DNA from: Oscillospiraceae bacterium
Lineage (GTDB): Bacteria; Bacillota; Clostridia; Saccharofermentanales; Saccharofermentanaceae
DNA length: 13,917 nt
Assembly: GCA_902795955.1 (NCBI GenBank)
Contig: CADBNJ010000146.1
Coordinates: 1-13,917 of the forward strand
Reading direction: 5' to 3'
Both the position numbers and the translations under genes were made by a program. How positions within the stretch are numbered: the first letter of the stretch is position 1; every line of letters starts with the position of its first letter. A model generated the notes under the pieces. It searched no databases. It saw only the letters and a list, made by a program, of their open reading frames with translations, and was not told where the DNA came from. Positions 1-8,470 of the stretch are shown in pieces.

Positions 1-1
1 C

Positions 2-325
2 ACAAGATTCGGTTCTGCAGCCATCCCTCTCGACGAGGCATTATCGAGAGCAGTCGTTGATGTGTCGGGCAGATCGTTCATTGTGTTCGATGCCGAGTTT
101 GCCGGTGACATGTGCGGGACCATGGATACCCAGCTCTTCGAGGAATTCTTCAGGAGCTTTGCATATAATGCCAATATTACGCTCCACGTTCAGAATCTTT
201 ACGGGGTAAATGACCACCACAAGGCAGAGTCCATGTTCAAGGCAACTGCAGGAGCTTTGAGACAGGCTGTATCGACCGACGAGAGATTTGCAGGTCAGGT
301 AGTATCGACGAAGGGCGTACTGTGA
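2..325 (+). CDS. hisB: Imidazoleglycerol-phosphate dehydratase, C-terminal part (5' truncated by window edge)
   Basis: HisB converts imidazole-glycerol phosphate to imidazole-acetol phosphate in histidine biosynthesis (cytoplasm). The frame is open from base 2 and gives 107 residues before TGA at 323-325. It begins TRFGSAAIPLDEALSRAVVD and contains the family hallmarks: the DEALSR segment, a VNDHHKAESMFKA segment matching the HHxxE metal-binding motif near the C-terminus, and the typical terminal STKGVL. The N-terminal half, with the first HHxxE motif, lies outside the window. The visible codons contain no ATA isoleucine codon, unlike the genes that follow. The stop overlaps the GTG start of the next gene by four bases (GTGA), so that gene is probably co-transcribed with the histidine operon. 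Identification is firm. Confidence 0.95.
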   Translation, partial: TRFGSAAIPLDEALSRAVVDVSGRSFIVFDAEFAGDMCGTMDTQLFEEFFRSFAYNANITLHVQNLYGVNDHHKAESMFKATAGALRQAVSTDERFAGQVVSTKGVL

Positions 326-1980
326 ATTCCTCCGGGATAGCAAAGAATAAATACGGTAAGTATATCCTTATTCTTTTTCCGATCGTTTTTATTGCGGTCT
401 GTGCGGTGCTGTTTTGGAAATGCAGTTACGGCTTCCCTTACGAAGAATCATTCTACGTTAATACTGCAATGAGATTTGTGAGGGGTGATCTTCCGATCAT
501 TCATGAATGGCATATCTCCCAGTTGTCATTTATCTACCTCGAACCCTTTGTGTATGCTTTCGTGAAGCTCACGGGCAGCACTGAAGGAATTATGCTGTTC
601 ATGAGGTATGTTTACACGGCTGTGTGGGCTTTGTTTGCACTCTTTGTCTTTATCAGGCTGCGGGGCAGATCTCTTATTGCAGCAGTTTCCGTAAGCCTGA
701 TATTACTGGTGTATACGCCCGCCGGACAAATGGCTCTCTACTACAATTCAATAGGGATAATAACACTCCTGTCATCGTGCCTGATAATCGCTACAGCAGA
801 GAAATATAAGCCTTGCCAATACATCATTGCAGGAGTGTTATATGCCGTTGCCGTGACATGCTGCCCGTTCCTTGCCATCCTGTGGGTCATATTCTGCTTC
901 GCGGGAATAAGAGGGCTGATAAAAAGATCATCCGCAGGCCGGATATGGCTCTTTACGACTTTAGGGATCCTGGGATTGTTTGTTGTGTTCTGCATCGCTT
1001 TCTTCAGCAGAGCAAGTCTTGGAGAATACCTTGATATCATTCCGAGAATGTTCAATGACAGCGAGCACCAGTGGAACATCCTGATCAAGACGGCGGAATA
1101 TCTGGGTTCGATGTTCACCGTCACGATCCCGTGCGGGATAATACTCGTCCTTATGGCCGTTAATCTGCTCTATTTTTACCTGCGAAAGGATAAAGCGGAT
1201 CTTATGACGGGGTTTATGATCGCTTGTATCCTGACCATAGCTCTTCAGATATCTTTTGTTCTATGCGATAACCTGATCAACTATCTGATCTTCCCTCCGG
1301 CATTTCTCGGGCTGTACTGCTTTGTCTGCCTCAGGGATGAATTCAACAGCAGGCTCTTCTTCTACGTCTGGATACCTGGGATAGTATATTCATTCTGTCT
1401 GAATCTCTCATCAAATATGCAGTTTGTTTCCATCTCGGCGGCCAGCTCTGTCGCATCCGCGGCAAGTATCGTTATGGCTGTCAGGTGTGCGGCATCATTC
1501 AAGGGCAAAATGATACCATGGCTCCTCGCTTTGTTGATATCAGTTCAGTTCCTGACGATCGCCGAGAGGAGGATCGTCTATGTTTTCGGAGCGCAGGATA
1601 TAAGATATACAACGGAGAAGCTCGATTCCGGAATAGCCAAAGGGATGTACGAGACTCCTGAATGGAGAGACATATACTATTCGAAGCTCAGTGAACTGGC
1701 TCCGGTAAAAGAAGACGGCAGCGTGAAGACTTTGCTTATCGTATCGACTGAGTGGTGGATGTACCTCGAATCAGAAAAAGACGTGGCATCTTATACGACA
1801 TGGACACCGAATCTTACTCCCGGAATGCTCGATGATTACTATACTCTCTATCCGGATAAGAGACCCGATGCCATATACGTTGATCAGATCTATTCCGATC
1901 TGGTTCCGCATTTTGCCATGCAGGGTTACAAGGGCACTATGAATGAGTACGGCGGTTACATTCTGTATCCCGAGGCTTGA
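322..1980 (+). CDS. Polytopic membrane protein, probable GT-C-type glycosyltransferase (552 aa)
   Basis: Likely a lipid-linked-sugar-dependent glycosyltransferase acting at the outer face of the cytoplasmic membrane. A first helix (about residues 13-33) is followed by an extracytoplasmic loop with an acidic pair at 41-42 (PYEESFY). That position matches the catalytic or metal-binding acidic motif of GT-C enzymes such as ArnT/PMT. About ten further hydrophobic segments follow between about 94 and 415, then a soluble C-terminal domain (about 420-552). The GTG start at 322 overlaps the hisB stop and has AAGGG at 311-315 six bases upstream. There is no nearby in-frame ATG, and the first membrane helix needs this start. 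ATA codons are common, unlike in hisB. I do not recognise a named family, so the function rests on topology, the acidic pair and the neighbouring sugar and Und-P-transferase genes. A polymerase or another membrane role is possible. Confidence 0.7.
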   Translation: MNSSGIAKNKYGKYILILFPIVFIAVCAVLFWKCSYGFPYEESFYVNTAMRFVRGDLPIIHEWHISQLSFIYLEPFVYAFVKLTGSTEGIMLFMRYVYTAVWALFALFVFIRLRGRSLIAAVSVSLILLVYTPAGQMALYYNSIGIITLLSSCLIIATAEKYKPCQYIIAGVLYAVAVTCCPFLAILWVIFCFAGIRGLIKRSSAGRIWLFTTLGILGLFVVFCIAFFSRASLGEYLDIIPRMFNDSEHQWNILIKTAEYLGSMFTVTIPCGIILVLMAVNLLYFYLRKDKADLMTGFMIACILTIALQISFVLCDNLINYLIFPPAFLGLYCFVCLRDEFNSRLFFYVWIPGIVYSFCLNLSSNMQFVSISAASSVASAASIVMAVRCAASFKGKMIPWLLALLISVQFLTIAERRIVYVFGAQDIRYTTEKLDSGIAKGMYETPEWRDIYYSKLSELAPVKEDGSVKTLLIVSTEWWMYLESEKDVASYTTWTPNLTPGMLDDYYTLYPDKRPDAIYVDQIYSDLVPHFAMQGYKGTMNEYGGYILYPEA

Positions 1981-2005
1981 ACAAAAGATGATGATTAGCG
2001 ATAAT
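1977..2005 (+). promoter_or_regulatory. Candidate promoter for rmlA
   Basis: A -35-like TTGAAC (1977-1982, overlapping the stop codon of the upstream gene) and a -10-like GATAAT (2000-2005) are separated by 17 bases. Transcription would begin near 2012, giving a leader of about 23 bases before the rmlA ATG. The same GATAAT within AGCGATAAT forms the -10 proposed for purC. This would allow the sugar-nucleotide genes to be expressed independently of the his operon. Assigned by eye only. Confidence 0.45.
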
Positions 2006-2025
2006 ACTATTATCGAAGATCATCA
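1989..2025. repeat. Interrupted palindrome / hairpin abutting the rmlA ribosome-binding site
   Basis: The core is a perfect 17-base palindrome, CGATAATA-C-TATTATCG (1999-2015). An outer 7-bp arm (TGATGAT 1989-1995 with ATCATCA 2019-2025) is separated from it by a 3x3 mismatch. The core overlaps the proposed -10 and start site, and the 3' outer arm runs into the AGGAG Shine-Dalgarno (2025-2029). It is not followed by a T-run, so it does not look like an intrinsic terminator. It could be a repressor operator or an RNA hairpin that affects rmlA translation. Confidence 0.55.
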
Positions 2026-2034
2026 GGAGCAGTT

Positions 2035-2934
2035 ATGAAAGGCATAATTCTTGCAGGCGGAGCGGGCACAAGACTATATCCTATGACAAAGGCAGTATCC
2101 AAACAGCTTTTGCCGGTCTATGATAAGCCGATGATATATTATCCGCTGGGAACTCTGATGCTTGCAGGAATCAGAGACATACTCATTATCTCCACGTCTG
2201 CCGATATTCCGAGATTTGAAGCCCTCCTTGGTGACGGAACACAATTTGGCATTAATCTGAAATATGAAGTTCAGGACACTCCCGACGGACTGGCTCAGGC
2301 GTTTGTAATAGGCGCTGATTTTATAGGAAATGATACATGTGCTCTCATTCTCGGTGATAATTTCTTCTACGGCGGATGGTTCAGGCATGACCTGAGCATG
2401 GCGATCAGGAATGCCAATGAGGGATATGCCACCATCTTCGGTTATTATGTTAAGGATCCTAAGCGGTTTGGGATCGTGGAATTTGATAAAGATAATAACG
2501 TGTTGTCAATTGAAGAGAAGCCTGATGTTCCCAGGAGTAATTACTGTATAACGGGTCTGTATTTCTACGATAACAGAGTGGTGGATATGGCCGGCAGACT
2601 CAATCCTTCTTCACGAGGAGAATATGAGATAACGGATCTTAACCGGATGTATCTCGATGACGGAACTCTGAGGCTTCAGGTGTTGGGCAGAGGTTTTGCC
2701 TGGATGGATATGGGAACCGTGGAGAGCATGACAGAAGCGACGGTCTATGTTCAGGCGGTTCAGAACAGGCAGGGGATCATAGTCTCTGCGCCTGAAGAGA
2801 TAGCATACCATAATGAGTGGATAACAAAAGATGACTTGCTCCGTATTGCAGGTGAGTATTCCAATTCCAATTACGGGGAGTATCTGAAGATGGTTGCTGA
2901 AGACAGGCTCGTATTCAGAGGTATTGTTCAATGA
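2035..2934 (+). CDS. rmlA: Glucose-1-phosphate thymidylyltransferase
   Basis: Transfers dTMP from dTTP to glucose-1-phosphate, giving dTDP-glucose, the first step toward dTDP-deoxysugars (cytoplasm). At 299 residues it has the normal length of the short RmlA class. Visible motifs are the nucleotide-binding [11 protein letters not shown] (8-18), [17 protein letters not shown] (22-38), GLAQAF (85-90), the metal-binding LGDN (106-109), IEEKP (159-163), RGEYEITD (194-201) and FAWMDMGT (221-228). ATG at 2035 is preceded by AGGAG (2025-2029). The stop overlaps the rmlB start by four bases (ATGA), indicating translational coupling. No rmlC or rmlD follows, so the dTDP-4-keto sugar is probably passed to the aminotransferase downstream and not to rhamnose synthesis. 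Confidence 0.96.
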   Translation: MKGIILAGGAGTRLYPMTKAVSKQLLPVYDKPMIYYPLGTLMLAGIRDILIISTSADIPRFEALLGDGTQFGINLKYEVQDTPDGLAQAFVIGADFIGNDTCALILGDNFFYGGWFRHDLSMAIRNANEGYATIFGYYVKDPKRFGIVEFDKDNNVLSIEEKPDVPRSNYCITGLYFYDNRVVDMAGRLNPSSRGEYEITDLNRMYLDDGTLRLQVLGRGFAWMDMGTVESMTEATVYVQAVQNRQGIIVSAPEEIAYHNEWITKDDLLRIAGEYSNSNYGEYLKMVAEDRLVFRGIVQ

Positions 2935-3881
2935 GATTACTTGTGACAGGCGGAGCCGGTTTTATCGGGTGCAATTTCATTTATTACATGTTAAACAAGC
3001 ATCCCGGCATCTATATAATATGCGTTGACAAGCTGACATATGCGGGCAAGATAGAGAACATAACGCAGTTAATAGATAAGGGGCGCATTGCATTCTACAG
3101 GACTGATATATGTGACCGTGACGGGATCTTCAGGATATTTGAATCGGAACATCCGGAAGTGGTCGTTAATTTTGCCGCAGAGAGTCATGTGGACAGGAGC
3201 ATAGAATCGCCTGATATTTTCCTGCAGACAAATATAATAGGTACCTCTGTTCTGCTTGATGCATGCCGCGAATACGGGATTACGCGTTTCCATCAGGTGA
3301 GCACTGATGAAGTCTACGGTGACCTGCCGATCGACAGGCCGGATCTTAAGTTCACAGAGACAAGTCCCATCAGGCCAAGCTCTCCATACAGCGCATCCAA
3401 GGCTTCAGCCGACCTTCTTGTAATGGCTTACAGCAGAACTTACGGGCTTCCTGTGTCGATCTCAAGATGCTCTAATAACTATGGCCCTTATCAGCTGCCC
3501 GAAAAGCTGATACCTCTTATGATAAAGAATGCGCTTGCAGGAAGACCGCTCCCCGTTTACGGCAACGGGATCAATGTAAGAGACTGGCTCTATGTTGAAG
3601 ATCACTGCAGCGCCATAGACGCGATAGTAAACAGTGACAGAACAGGTGTTATCTATAACATCGGAGGCAATAACGAGAAGCGTAATATTGATATTGTCCG
3701 TCTGATATGTAAGGAACTGAACAAGCCGGAATCACTGATCACTTTCGTGGAAGACCGCAAGGGACACGATCTGAGATATGCGATCGATGCGGATAAGATA
3801 AGGAGAGAACTCGGATGGCAGCCGGTTTTTGAGTTTGATGAGGGAATAAAGCAGACTATAAATTGGTATTTGAAAAATTAA
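2931..3881 (+). CDS. rmlB: dTDP-glucose 4,6-dehydratase
   Basis: An NAD-dependent extended short-chain dehydrogenase that converts dTDP-glucose to dTDP-4-keto-6-deoxyglucose, the branch point for deoxy and aminodeoxy sugars. Motifs: the Rossmann TGGAGFIG (6-13), D33 after the second strand for NAD ribose, AAESHVDRS (82-90), the STDEVYG catalytic segment (124-130) with the T-D-E triad, the catalytic YSASK (Y153, K157), and [11 protein letters not shown] (178-188). At 316 residues it is somewhat shorter than the enterobacterial enzymes (about 355-360), but all catalytic elements are present. The ATG overlaps the rmlA stop, with AGAGG (2917-2921) upstream. The aminotransferase gene starts 18 bases after the stop. 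Confidence 0.95.
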   Translation: MRLLVTGGAGFIGCNFIYYMLNKHPGIYIICVDKLTYAGKIENITQLIDKGRIAFYRTDICDRDGIFRIFESEHPEVVVNFAAESHVDRSIESPDIFLQTNIIGTSVLLDACREYGITRFHQVSTDEVYGDLPIDRPDLKFTETSPIRPSSPYSASKASADLLVMAYSRTYGLPVSISRCSNNYGPYQLPEKLIPLMIKNALAGRPLPVYGNGINVRDWLYVEDHCSAIDAIVNSDRTGVIYNIGGNNEKRNIDIVRLICKELNKPESLITFVEDRKGHDLRYAIDADKIRRELGWQPVFEFDEGIKQTINWYLKN

Positions 3882-3899
3882 ATCTTGTGGAGATAATAA

Positions 3900-5039
3900 A
3901 TGATCAATTTCAATGAGCCAACATTTGCCGGGAATGAACTGGAATACATATCCGATGCCGTTACAAGGGAGCACAGACTCTGTGGTGACGGTAAATACAC
4001 CAAACTCTGCAATTCCTGGATAGAGCAGAATACCAAAGTATCCAAAGCAATGCTTACGACATCTTGTACCCATGCGCTCGAGATTGCTGCAATGCTTTGT
4101 GAAATAGGTCCCGGTGATGAGGTTATCATGCCGTCTTATACTTTTTGCTCCACAGCGGATGCATTTGTCTTGCGTGGTGCAAAGATCGTATTCGTCGATA
4201 TCAGACCCGACACAATGAATATCGATGAGAACCTTATTGAGAATGCGATCACGGAAAAGACAAAGGCAATAGTTCCCGTTCACTATGCAGGGGTAGCCTG
4301 TGAGATGGACAAGATTATGGAGATCGCATCACGGCATAACCTGAAAGTTGTCGAGGATGCAGCGCAGGGTGTTAAGGCATCCTACAAAGGTAAGGCACTT
4401 GGTTCGATTGGCGACTATGGATGCTTCAGCTTCCATGAGACGAAGAACTACTGCATGGGTGAAGGCGGTGCGATACTGCTCCGCGATCATGACGGAATAG
4501 AGCGTGCGGAGATTATAAGGGAGAAGGGAACGAACAGATCCAAGTTCTTCCGTGGGCAGATCGATAAATATACCTGGGTAGACATGGGCAGTTCATATCT
4601 GCCGAGCGAACTAAATTCCGCGTATCTGTGGGCGCAGCTGGAGAAGGCGGATGAGATCCTTGAGGACAGGATGGAGAAATGGAACCTGTATTATCAGTCA
4701 TTGAGTAGCAGTGATTTTCTGAGAGACAGGGTGGAACTTCCGTATATTCCCGAAGGCTGTGATCACAATGCTCATATGTTCTATATAAAGGCAAGAGATC
4801 TTGAGGAGAGGACGAAGCTTATCGCGTTCCTCAAGGAGAACGGCATCAATGCAGTATTCCATTATGTCCCGCTTCATTCTGCTGAAGCGGGACTGAAGTT
4901 CGGAAGGTTCTGCGGTGAGGACAGATATACTACACAAGAGAGCGAGAGGCTGCTGAGACTGCCGTTGCACAACGGGCTCTCATTAGATGATGTCAGTATA
5001 ACAGTTAGTCAGATCATCAGGTATTACTCGTCGTTATGA
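3900..5039 (+). CDS. wecE: dTDP-4-amino-4,6-dideoxygalactose transaminase (WecE/RffA type)
   Basis: A PLP-dependent aminotransferase of the DegT/DnrJ/EryC1 family. The closest match I recognise is enterobacterial WecE, which aminates dTDP-4-keto-6-deoxyglucose at C4 using glutamate to give dTDP-Fuc4N. The length, 379 residues, nearly equals E. coli WecE (376). Visible features: MLTTSCTHALE (51-61, phosphate-binding region), VEDAAQG (151-157, PLP-nitrogen aspartate D153), the PLP lysine K182 in FHETKNY, GEGGAI (187-192), and the WecE-like stretches REKGTNRSKFFRG (207-219) and YLPSELNSAYLWAQLE (233-248). ATG at 3900 follows TGGAG (3887-3891). The WecD-type acetyltransferase that follows in ECA synthesis is absent. 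The next gene is an ATP-grasp ligase, which suggests a different fate for the amine. The stereochemistry at C4 (galacto or gluco) is inferred from similarity. Confidence 0.88.
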   Translation: MINFNEPTFAGNELEYISDAVTREHRLCGDGKYTKLCNSWIEQNTKVSKAMLTTSCTHALEIAAMLCEIGPGDEVIMPSYTFCSTADAFVLRGAKIVFVDIRPDTMNIDENLIENAITEKTKAIVPVHYAGVACEMDKIMEIASRHNLKVVEDAAQGVKASYKGKALGSIGDYGCFSFHETKNYCMGEGGAILLRDHDGIERAEIIREKGTNRSKFFRGQIDKYTWVDMGSSYLPSELNSAYLWAQLEKADEILEDRMEKWNLYYQSLSSSDFLRDRVELPYIPEGCDHNAHMFYIKARDLEERTKLIAFLKENGINAVFHYVPLHSAEAGLKFGRFCGEDRYTTQESERLLRLPLHNGLSLDDVSITVSQIIRYYSSL

Positions 5040-5128
5040 CTTTCACACTGGCGGCCGAATAGTAAAAACAGGGATTATGTTATATACTTAGGTAGGTTAT
5101 AACTTCATCGCTAGCGAGGTTGGTATCA
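5040..5128 (+). promoter_or_regulatory. 89-base gap with weak promoter-like and palindromic elements
   Basis: The gap holds an AT-rich stretch with a possible extended -10 (TG at 5078-5079, then TATATA/TATACT within 5081-5088) but no convincing -35. Two short perfect palindromes follow, GTTATAAC (5096-5103) and TCGCTAGCGA (5108-5117). The second directly overlaps the GAGG ribosome-binding site of the ATP-grasp gene. It could hold an internal promoter or a small operator, but the support is weak. Confidence 0.25.
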
Positions 5129-6340
5129 ATGAAGAGAATAATGCTGCTCGGCGGTAACTATTATCAGATGACGGCGACCAAAGCCGCAAAAAGACTTGGT
5201 TATTATGTTATCAGTGTTGATTATCTTCCTGATAATCCTGCTCACAAGTATGCAGATGAATACCATAATGTAAGTACAACTGACAAGGAAGCTGTTTTGG
5301 AACTGGCGAGAAGTCTTAATATAGACGGGATCGTCTCATATGCTTCTGATGTTTCTGCACCTACTGCGGCATACGTTGCGGAGAACCTCGGACTGCCGAC
5401 AAACCCTTATAAATCTGTTCTGATGCTTACAAGAAAAGACCTTATCAGACCTTTTATGGAGGAACACGGGTTCAATGTACCACGCGGCAAAGGTTTTGAT
5501 GATCATGATGAAGCTTATGGTTTCTGCAGGACGCTGAATATGCCGGTGATGATCAAACCTGCTGATTCATCGGGCAGCAAGGGTGTGAGCAAGATAACGC
5601 GTATTGATGAATTTGATGCTGCCTATGAGGAGGCTTTGAGATACACAAGAGCCGGAATAATAGTTGTGGAAGAATTCATAGAGCGCAGCGGATATCAGGT
5701 TGCCGGCGACGCGTTCATGGTTAACGGCGAGATCGTTTTTGCAGGATTGATGAATGAGCATTTCGACCGGTTGTGCAATCCTCTTGTTCCGATCGGTGAG
5801 AGTTATCCCTCCATTCTTCCGGATGAGATGCGGTTTAAGGCACGTAATGAGATCAGCCGTTTATTGTCTCTTTTGAATATGAGGAACGGCGCATTTAATC
5901 TGGATTTTATCGTGGATGTTTCAGGGGAAGTTTACATTCTTGAGATAGGTCCCCGTAACGGCGGTAATCTTATCACGGATGCCATCAAACAGGCTTCTGG
6001 AGTTGATCTGGCGGAGTATACAGTCAGGAATGCCGTTGGGGAGGATTGCTCCGACCTTAAGGAATGCTCTATCTCACAGTATACTTCCTCATATGTCGTG
6101 CATGCTCTTGAAGAAGGTATTTACGATTCATTGTGGATAAGTGATGAGATCAAGGATGATATAGTGTCCTGCGGAATGTTTGTAAACAAAGGGGACGAAG
6201 TTCATAAGTTCGACAACGGCGGCTTTGGAATCGGTGCGATGATCATTAAGTTTGATTCTTTGGAGAAGATGCTTTACCGTATGGATCATATGGAAGAATA
6301 CATCCGGGTGATAGTTGACAAGAAAGAACAGTTCAGGTGA
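5129..6340 (+). CDS. ATP-grasp carboxylate-amine ligase family protein (first of two)
   Basis: ATP-grasp ligases activate a carboxylate as acyl phosphate and join it to an amine or similar nucleophile. This 403-residue protein has an N-terminal Rossmann-like pre-ATP-grasp domain (LLGGNYYQMTATKAAKRLGY, residues 6-25), the ATP-binding lysine and glycine loop MIKPADSSGSKGV (141-153), VVEEFIE (179-185), NLDFIVD (257-263) and the metal-site segment LEIGPRNGGN (271-280). The usual Asn of the E-x-N metal pair is Gly274. I chose ATG 5129 over the upstream in-frame TTG at 5120 because GAGG (5116-5119) lies nine bases before it and the protein then opens with the expected MKRIMLLGG. Because it sits right after the aminotransferase, it may acylate the 4-amino sugar with an amino or organic acid. 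The substrate is unknown. Confidence 0.85.
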   Translation: MKRIMLLGGNYYQMTATKAAKRLGYYVISVDYLPDNPAHKYADEYHNVSTTDKEAVLELARSLNIDGIVSYASDVSAPTAAYVAENLGLPTNPYKSVLMLTRKDLIRPFMEEHGFNVPRGKGFDDHDEAYGFCRTLNMPVMIKPADSSGSKGVSKITRIDEFDAAYEEALRYTRAGIIVVEEFIERSGYQVAGDAFMVNGEIVFAGLMNEHFDRLCNPLVPIGESYPSILPDEMRFKARNEISRLLSLLNMRNGAFNLDFIVDVSGEVYILEIGPRNGGNLITDAIKQASGVDLAEYTVRNAVGEDCSDLKECSISQYTSSYVVHALEEGIYDSLWISDEIKDDIVSCGMFVNKGDEVHKFDNGGFGIGAMIIKFDSLEKMLYRMDHMEEYIRVIVDKKEQFR

Positions 6341-6343
6341 GAT

Positions 6344-7294
6344 ATGGAAGCAGAAGGCAAATTATCGGTAGTCATTCCCTGTTACAATTCAGAACACAGT
6401 ATCAGGTCTGTCATAGAGCATAACGATTCGATCTTTGCCGGACAGGGCATCACGGATTATGAATATATACTCGTAAATGATTGTTCCAAAGATAAGACCT
6501 CTGAAGTGATACGCAGCATGGCCGGAGAGAGGAAGGATATTACAGCTATAGATCTTGCCAAAAACTCGGGGCAGCATGCGGCTATAATGGCAGGTTTTCG
6601 CCACGCCTCGGGAGATTATGTTATCACATGCGAGGATGACGGACAGACAAATATGGAAGTCATCGGAAAGATGTTTGATAAGCTCAACGAAGGATATGAT
6701 GTTGTATCCACTTACTGGGTAGACAGGGGCAAAAGATCTCTGTTTAGGAAGATCGGCAGTAAGATCAACTATATTGTGTCGGATGCACTCCTTCCGAATG
6801 CAAGCGGAGCTGAAGTATCTATTTTTTTCCTTGCAAGGAGATTCATTATTGAGGAGATAATCCGGTACAATCAGCCCTATCCTTTTGTAACCGGTCTGGT
6901 CATGAGATCTACTGCGAACATTGCAACTGTTGAATGTGTCCAGTTGCCAAGGCAGGCGGGAAGATCGGGGTACAATTTTAAGAAACTGTTTATGCTTTGG
7001 CTCAATAGTTTTACGGCGTTTTCTATTGTTCCTCTCCGATTATCGTCATTTGCCGGGTTTATTACGGCAATAGCCGGAATGATATATGCTGTGGTAATAA
7101 TTGTCAGGAAAATAATATCCCAGGACATTGCTGCCGGGTGGAGTTCCACAACGTCCATCATTCTGATCATATCAGGGTTGATCTTGTGTGCATTGGGCAT
7201 CATCGGTGAATACCTCGGCCGGATCTACATGTGTATAAATAACACCCCGCAGTATGTCATCAAAGAGATCACGAGATCGTCTGCAGACTCATAA
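6344..7294 (+). CDS. Polyprenyl-phosphate glycosyltransferase, family GT2 (ArnC/GtrB/DPM1-like)
   Basis: Predicted to transfer a sugar from its nucleotide carrier to undecaprenyl phosphate on the cytoplasmic face of the membrane. The GT-A domain opens with LSVVIPCYNS (7-16) and has VNDCSKDKT (44-52) and a DxD-type metal site in CEDDGQ (96-101). GRSGYNFKKLF (206-216) is the typical RxSgY..kL segment of ArnC-like enzymes. Two helices follow (about 233-254 and 269-289), and the tail GEYLGRIYMCINNTPQYVI (288-306) is a family hallmark. At 316 residues it matches ArnC (about 320). ATG lies three bases after the ATP-grasp stop, with a closely spaced AGGTGAG. The ArnE/F-like pair about 3.6 kb downstream suggests an Arn-like lipid carrier route. 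The end overlaps the convergent oxidoreductase gene by six bases. The donor sugar is inferred from context only. Confidence 0.88.
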   Translation: MEAEGKLSVVIPCYNSEHSIRSVIEHNDSIFAGQGITDYEYILVNDCSKDKTSEVIRSMAGERKDITAIDLAKNSGQHAAIMAGFRHASGDYVITCEDDGQTNMEVIGKMFDKLNEGYDVVSTYWVDRGKRSLFRKIGSKINYIVSDALLPNASGAEVSIFFLARRFIIEEIIRYNQPYPFVTGLVMRSTANIATVECVQLPRQAGRSGYNFKKLFMLWLNSFTAFSIVPLRLSSFAGFITAIAGMIYAVVIIVRKIISQDIAAGWSSTTSIILIISGLILCALGIIGEYLGRIYMCINNTPQYVIKEITRSSADS

Positions 7295-8470
7295 GTAAAC
7301 TCTATTGCCCAACTCTGATGCTTTATATGCAGCGTAAGTGACTTGTGCTGTCTGATATGCGATGGCAAAGTTGGAACGGGGCTCTCTGTCATAGTACACG
7401 CACTCCATAAAGTCCTGTATCTCATCAACATATCCTCTGAGCACTTCGTCTGATACAAACGGAAAGTTCCACCCTTTCTTGGAAGGCAGCATCTCAGACA
7501 GATAAACATCATCCATTCCGTCCTCGTCCAGCATATATGTGCTCATGGCATCGTTCATCGTGAGCTGACAGTTGATGTGGCAGTCGTTGCAGTACAATTC
7601 AACATAGTTTTTGCTGCCCCCCAGACAGGCATCGTTGGCGATTATCACGGCACGAGAATTGTCAGAGAAAGTAATTATCACCGTTCCATTATCTTCAACA
7701 TCTACCGGATGAGCGGCAATATGGCGGTGTTCATATTCTGTCAGATCTGTCAGGAAATTGCCCGTCTCTGCAGTAACCGATACCGGTCTGATATCAATGC
7801 CTCTTGCACTGGCCTCGATCGATTTGAGCCAGAGAGCCGCAGACAAAGGGTGTGTTCCGGTACGCATGAATGTGCCGCCCCCGTTCGCGCTCCAGTTGCC
7901 GGCAACCGGAGAACTTGATCCCTTAAGGCTCTCCTCTCCCTTGATGTACAGGACTCTGCTCTTCTTGGCTTTGATTATCTCGGCGGCTTTGTTGATCGCG
8001 GGAGCATAAATGAAATTCTCGGCATACATGAACTTCCGGTTGTAACTGCCTACTGCATCCTTGAGTTCGTTTATGCTCTCCATCAGTCGGTCATACATGT
8101 CGGCCTTGCTGACAGCAATTCCGACGGGCAACGGGTCACCGCCGGTGCCAAAGTAACCTGTAAGAGGCTTCTCGCATATTACGTGTTTGCCTGCCTTGAG
8201 CGCAGAGATCACCATATCCTTATGGACGTATGGTGGAGTACAGATGTCGATTACATCTATCTCATCATCGTTAAGAAGATCGTTGAAATCATATGACATT
8301 TTCTCGAATTTATATAATTCCATGGCAGGCCTGAGCTGTTCCTCTCTCCTCGCAACGATCGTCTTGAACCTGAGAGGCACATGGCTTACTCTGACATAAG
8401 CATGCATATGCAGTTCTGTTGCTCTTCCCGCACCTACCATTCCGATGCAAACTTCGCGGTTACCGTTCAT
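7289..8470 (-). CDS. Gfo/Idh/MocA family NAD(P)-dependent oxidoreductase
   Basis: Members of this family oxidise or reduce a sugar or cyclitol carbon, commonly C3 of nucleotide sugars or of inositol. This 393-residue protein has the N-terminal Rossmann segment MVGAGRATELHMHA (11-24), VIDICTPPYVHKDM (73-86) and the family EKP motif (100-102, catalytic-type K101). H207 in RTGTHPLSAALWL (203-215) fits the usual active-site histidine position. About 30 residues after EKP (GYFGTGGDPLPVG onward) form an insertion relative to compact family members. ATG (8470-8468) overlaps the stop of the upstream ATP-grasp gene by four bases, with GTGAGG (plus-strand 8478-8483) as ribosome-binding site, so the two are coupled. 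The 3' end overlaps the convergent GT2 gene. The substrate cannot be read; a modification of the aminosugar, or supply of an acid for the ligase, are both possible. Confidence 0.87.
   Translation of the reverse strand: MNGNREVCIGMVGAGRATELHMHAYVRVSHVPLRFKTIVARREEQLRPAMELYKFEKMSYDFNDLLNDDEIDVIDICTPPYVHKDMVISALKAGKHVICEKPLTGYFGTGGDPLPVGIAVSKADMYDRLMESINELKDAVGSYNRKFMYAENFIYAPAINKAAEIIKAKKSRVLYIKGEESLKGSSSPVAGNWSANGGGTFMRTGTHPLSAALWLKSIEASARGIDIRPVSVTAETGNFLTDLTEYEHRHIAAHPVDVEDNGTVIITFSDNSRAVIIANDACLGGSKNYVELYCNDCHINCQLTMNDAMSTYMLDEDGMDDVYLSEMLPSKKGWNFPFVSDEVLRGYVDEIQDFMECVYYDREPRSNFAIAYQTAQVTYAAYKASELGNRVYL

Noticed and set aside
741..1124. A 127-codon minus-strand frame inside the first GT-C gene
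   Set aside because: It is antisense to a continuous membrane-protein frame, with no ribosome-binding site or family resemblance.
1989..2025. The hairpin as an intrinsic terminator after the first GT-C gene
   Set aside because: The stem is AT-rich, with interruptions and no following T-run; the ribosome-binding site of rmlA follows immediately.
3732..4283. A 183-codon open frame on the minus strand across rmlB and the aminotransferase
   Set aside because: It lies opposite two firmly identified plus-strand genes, shows no recognisable motif, is cysteine-rich and irregular, and has the look of a shadow frame.
2035..5039. A dTDP-rhamnose pathway
   Set aside because: Only rmlA and rmlB are present; rmlC and rmlD are absent from the window and the next gene is a WecE-like aminotransferase.
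5108..5117. The 10-base palindrome TCGCTAGCGA before the first ATP-grasp gene as a definite operator
   Set aside because: It is short and unsupported by a clear promoter, and could arise by chance; kept only as a weak element of the gap.
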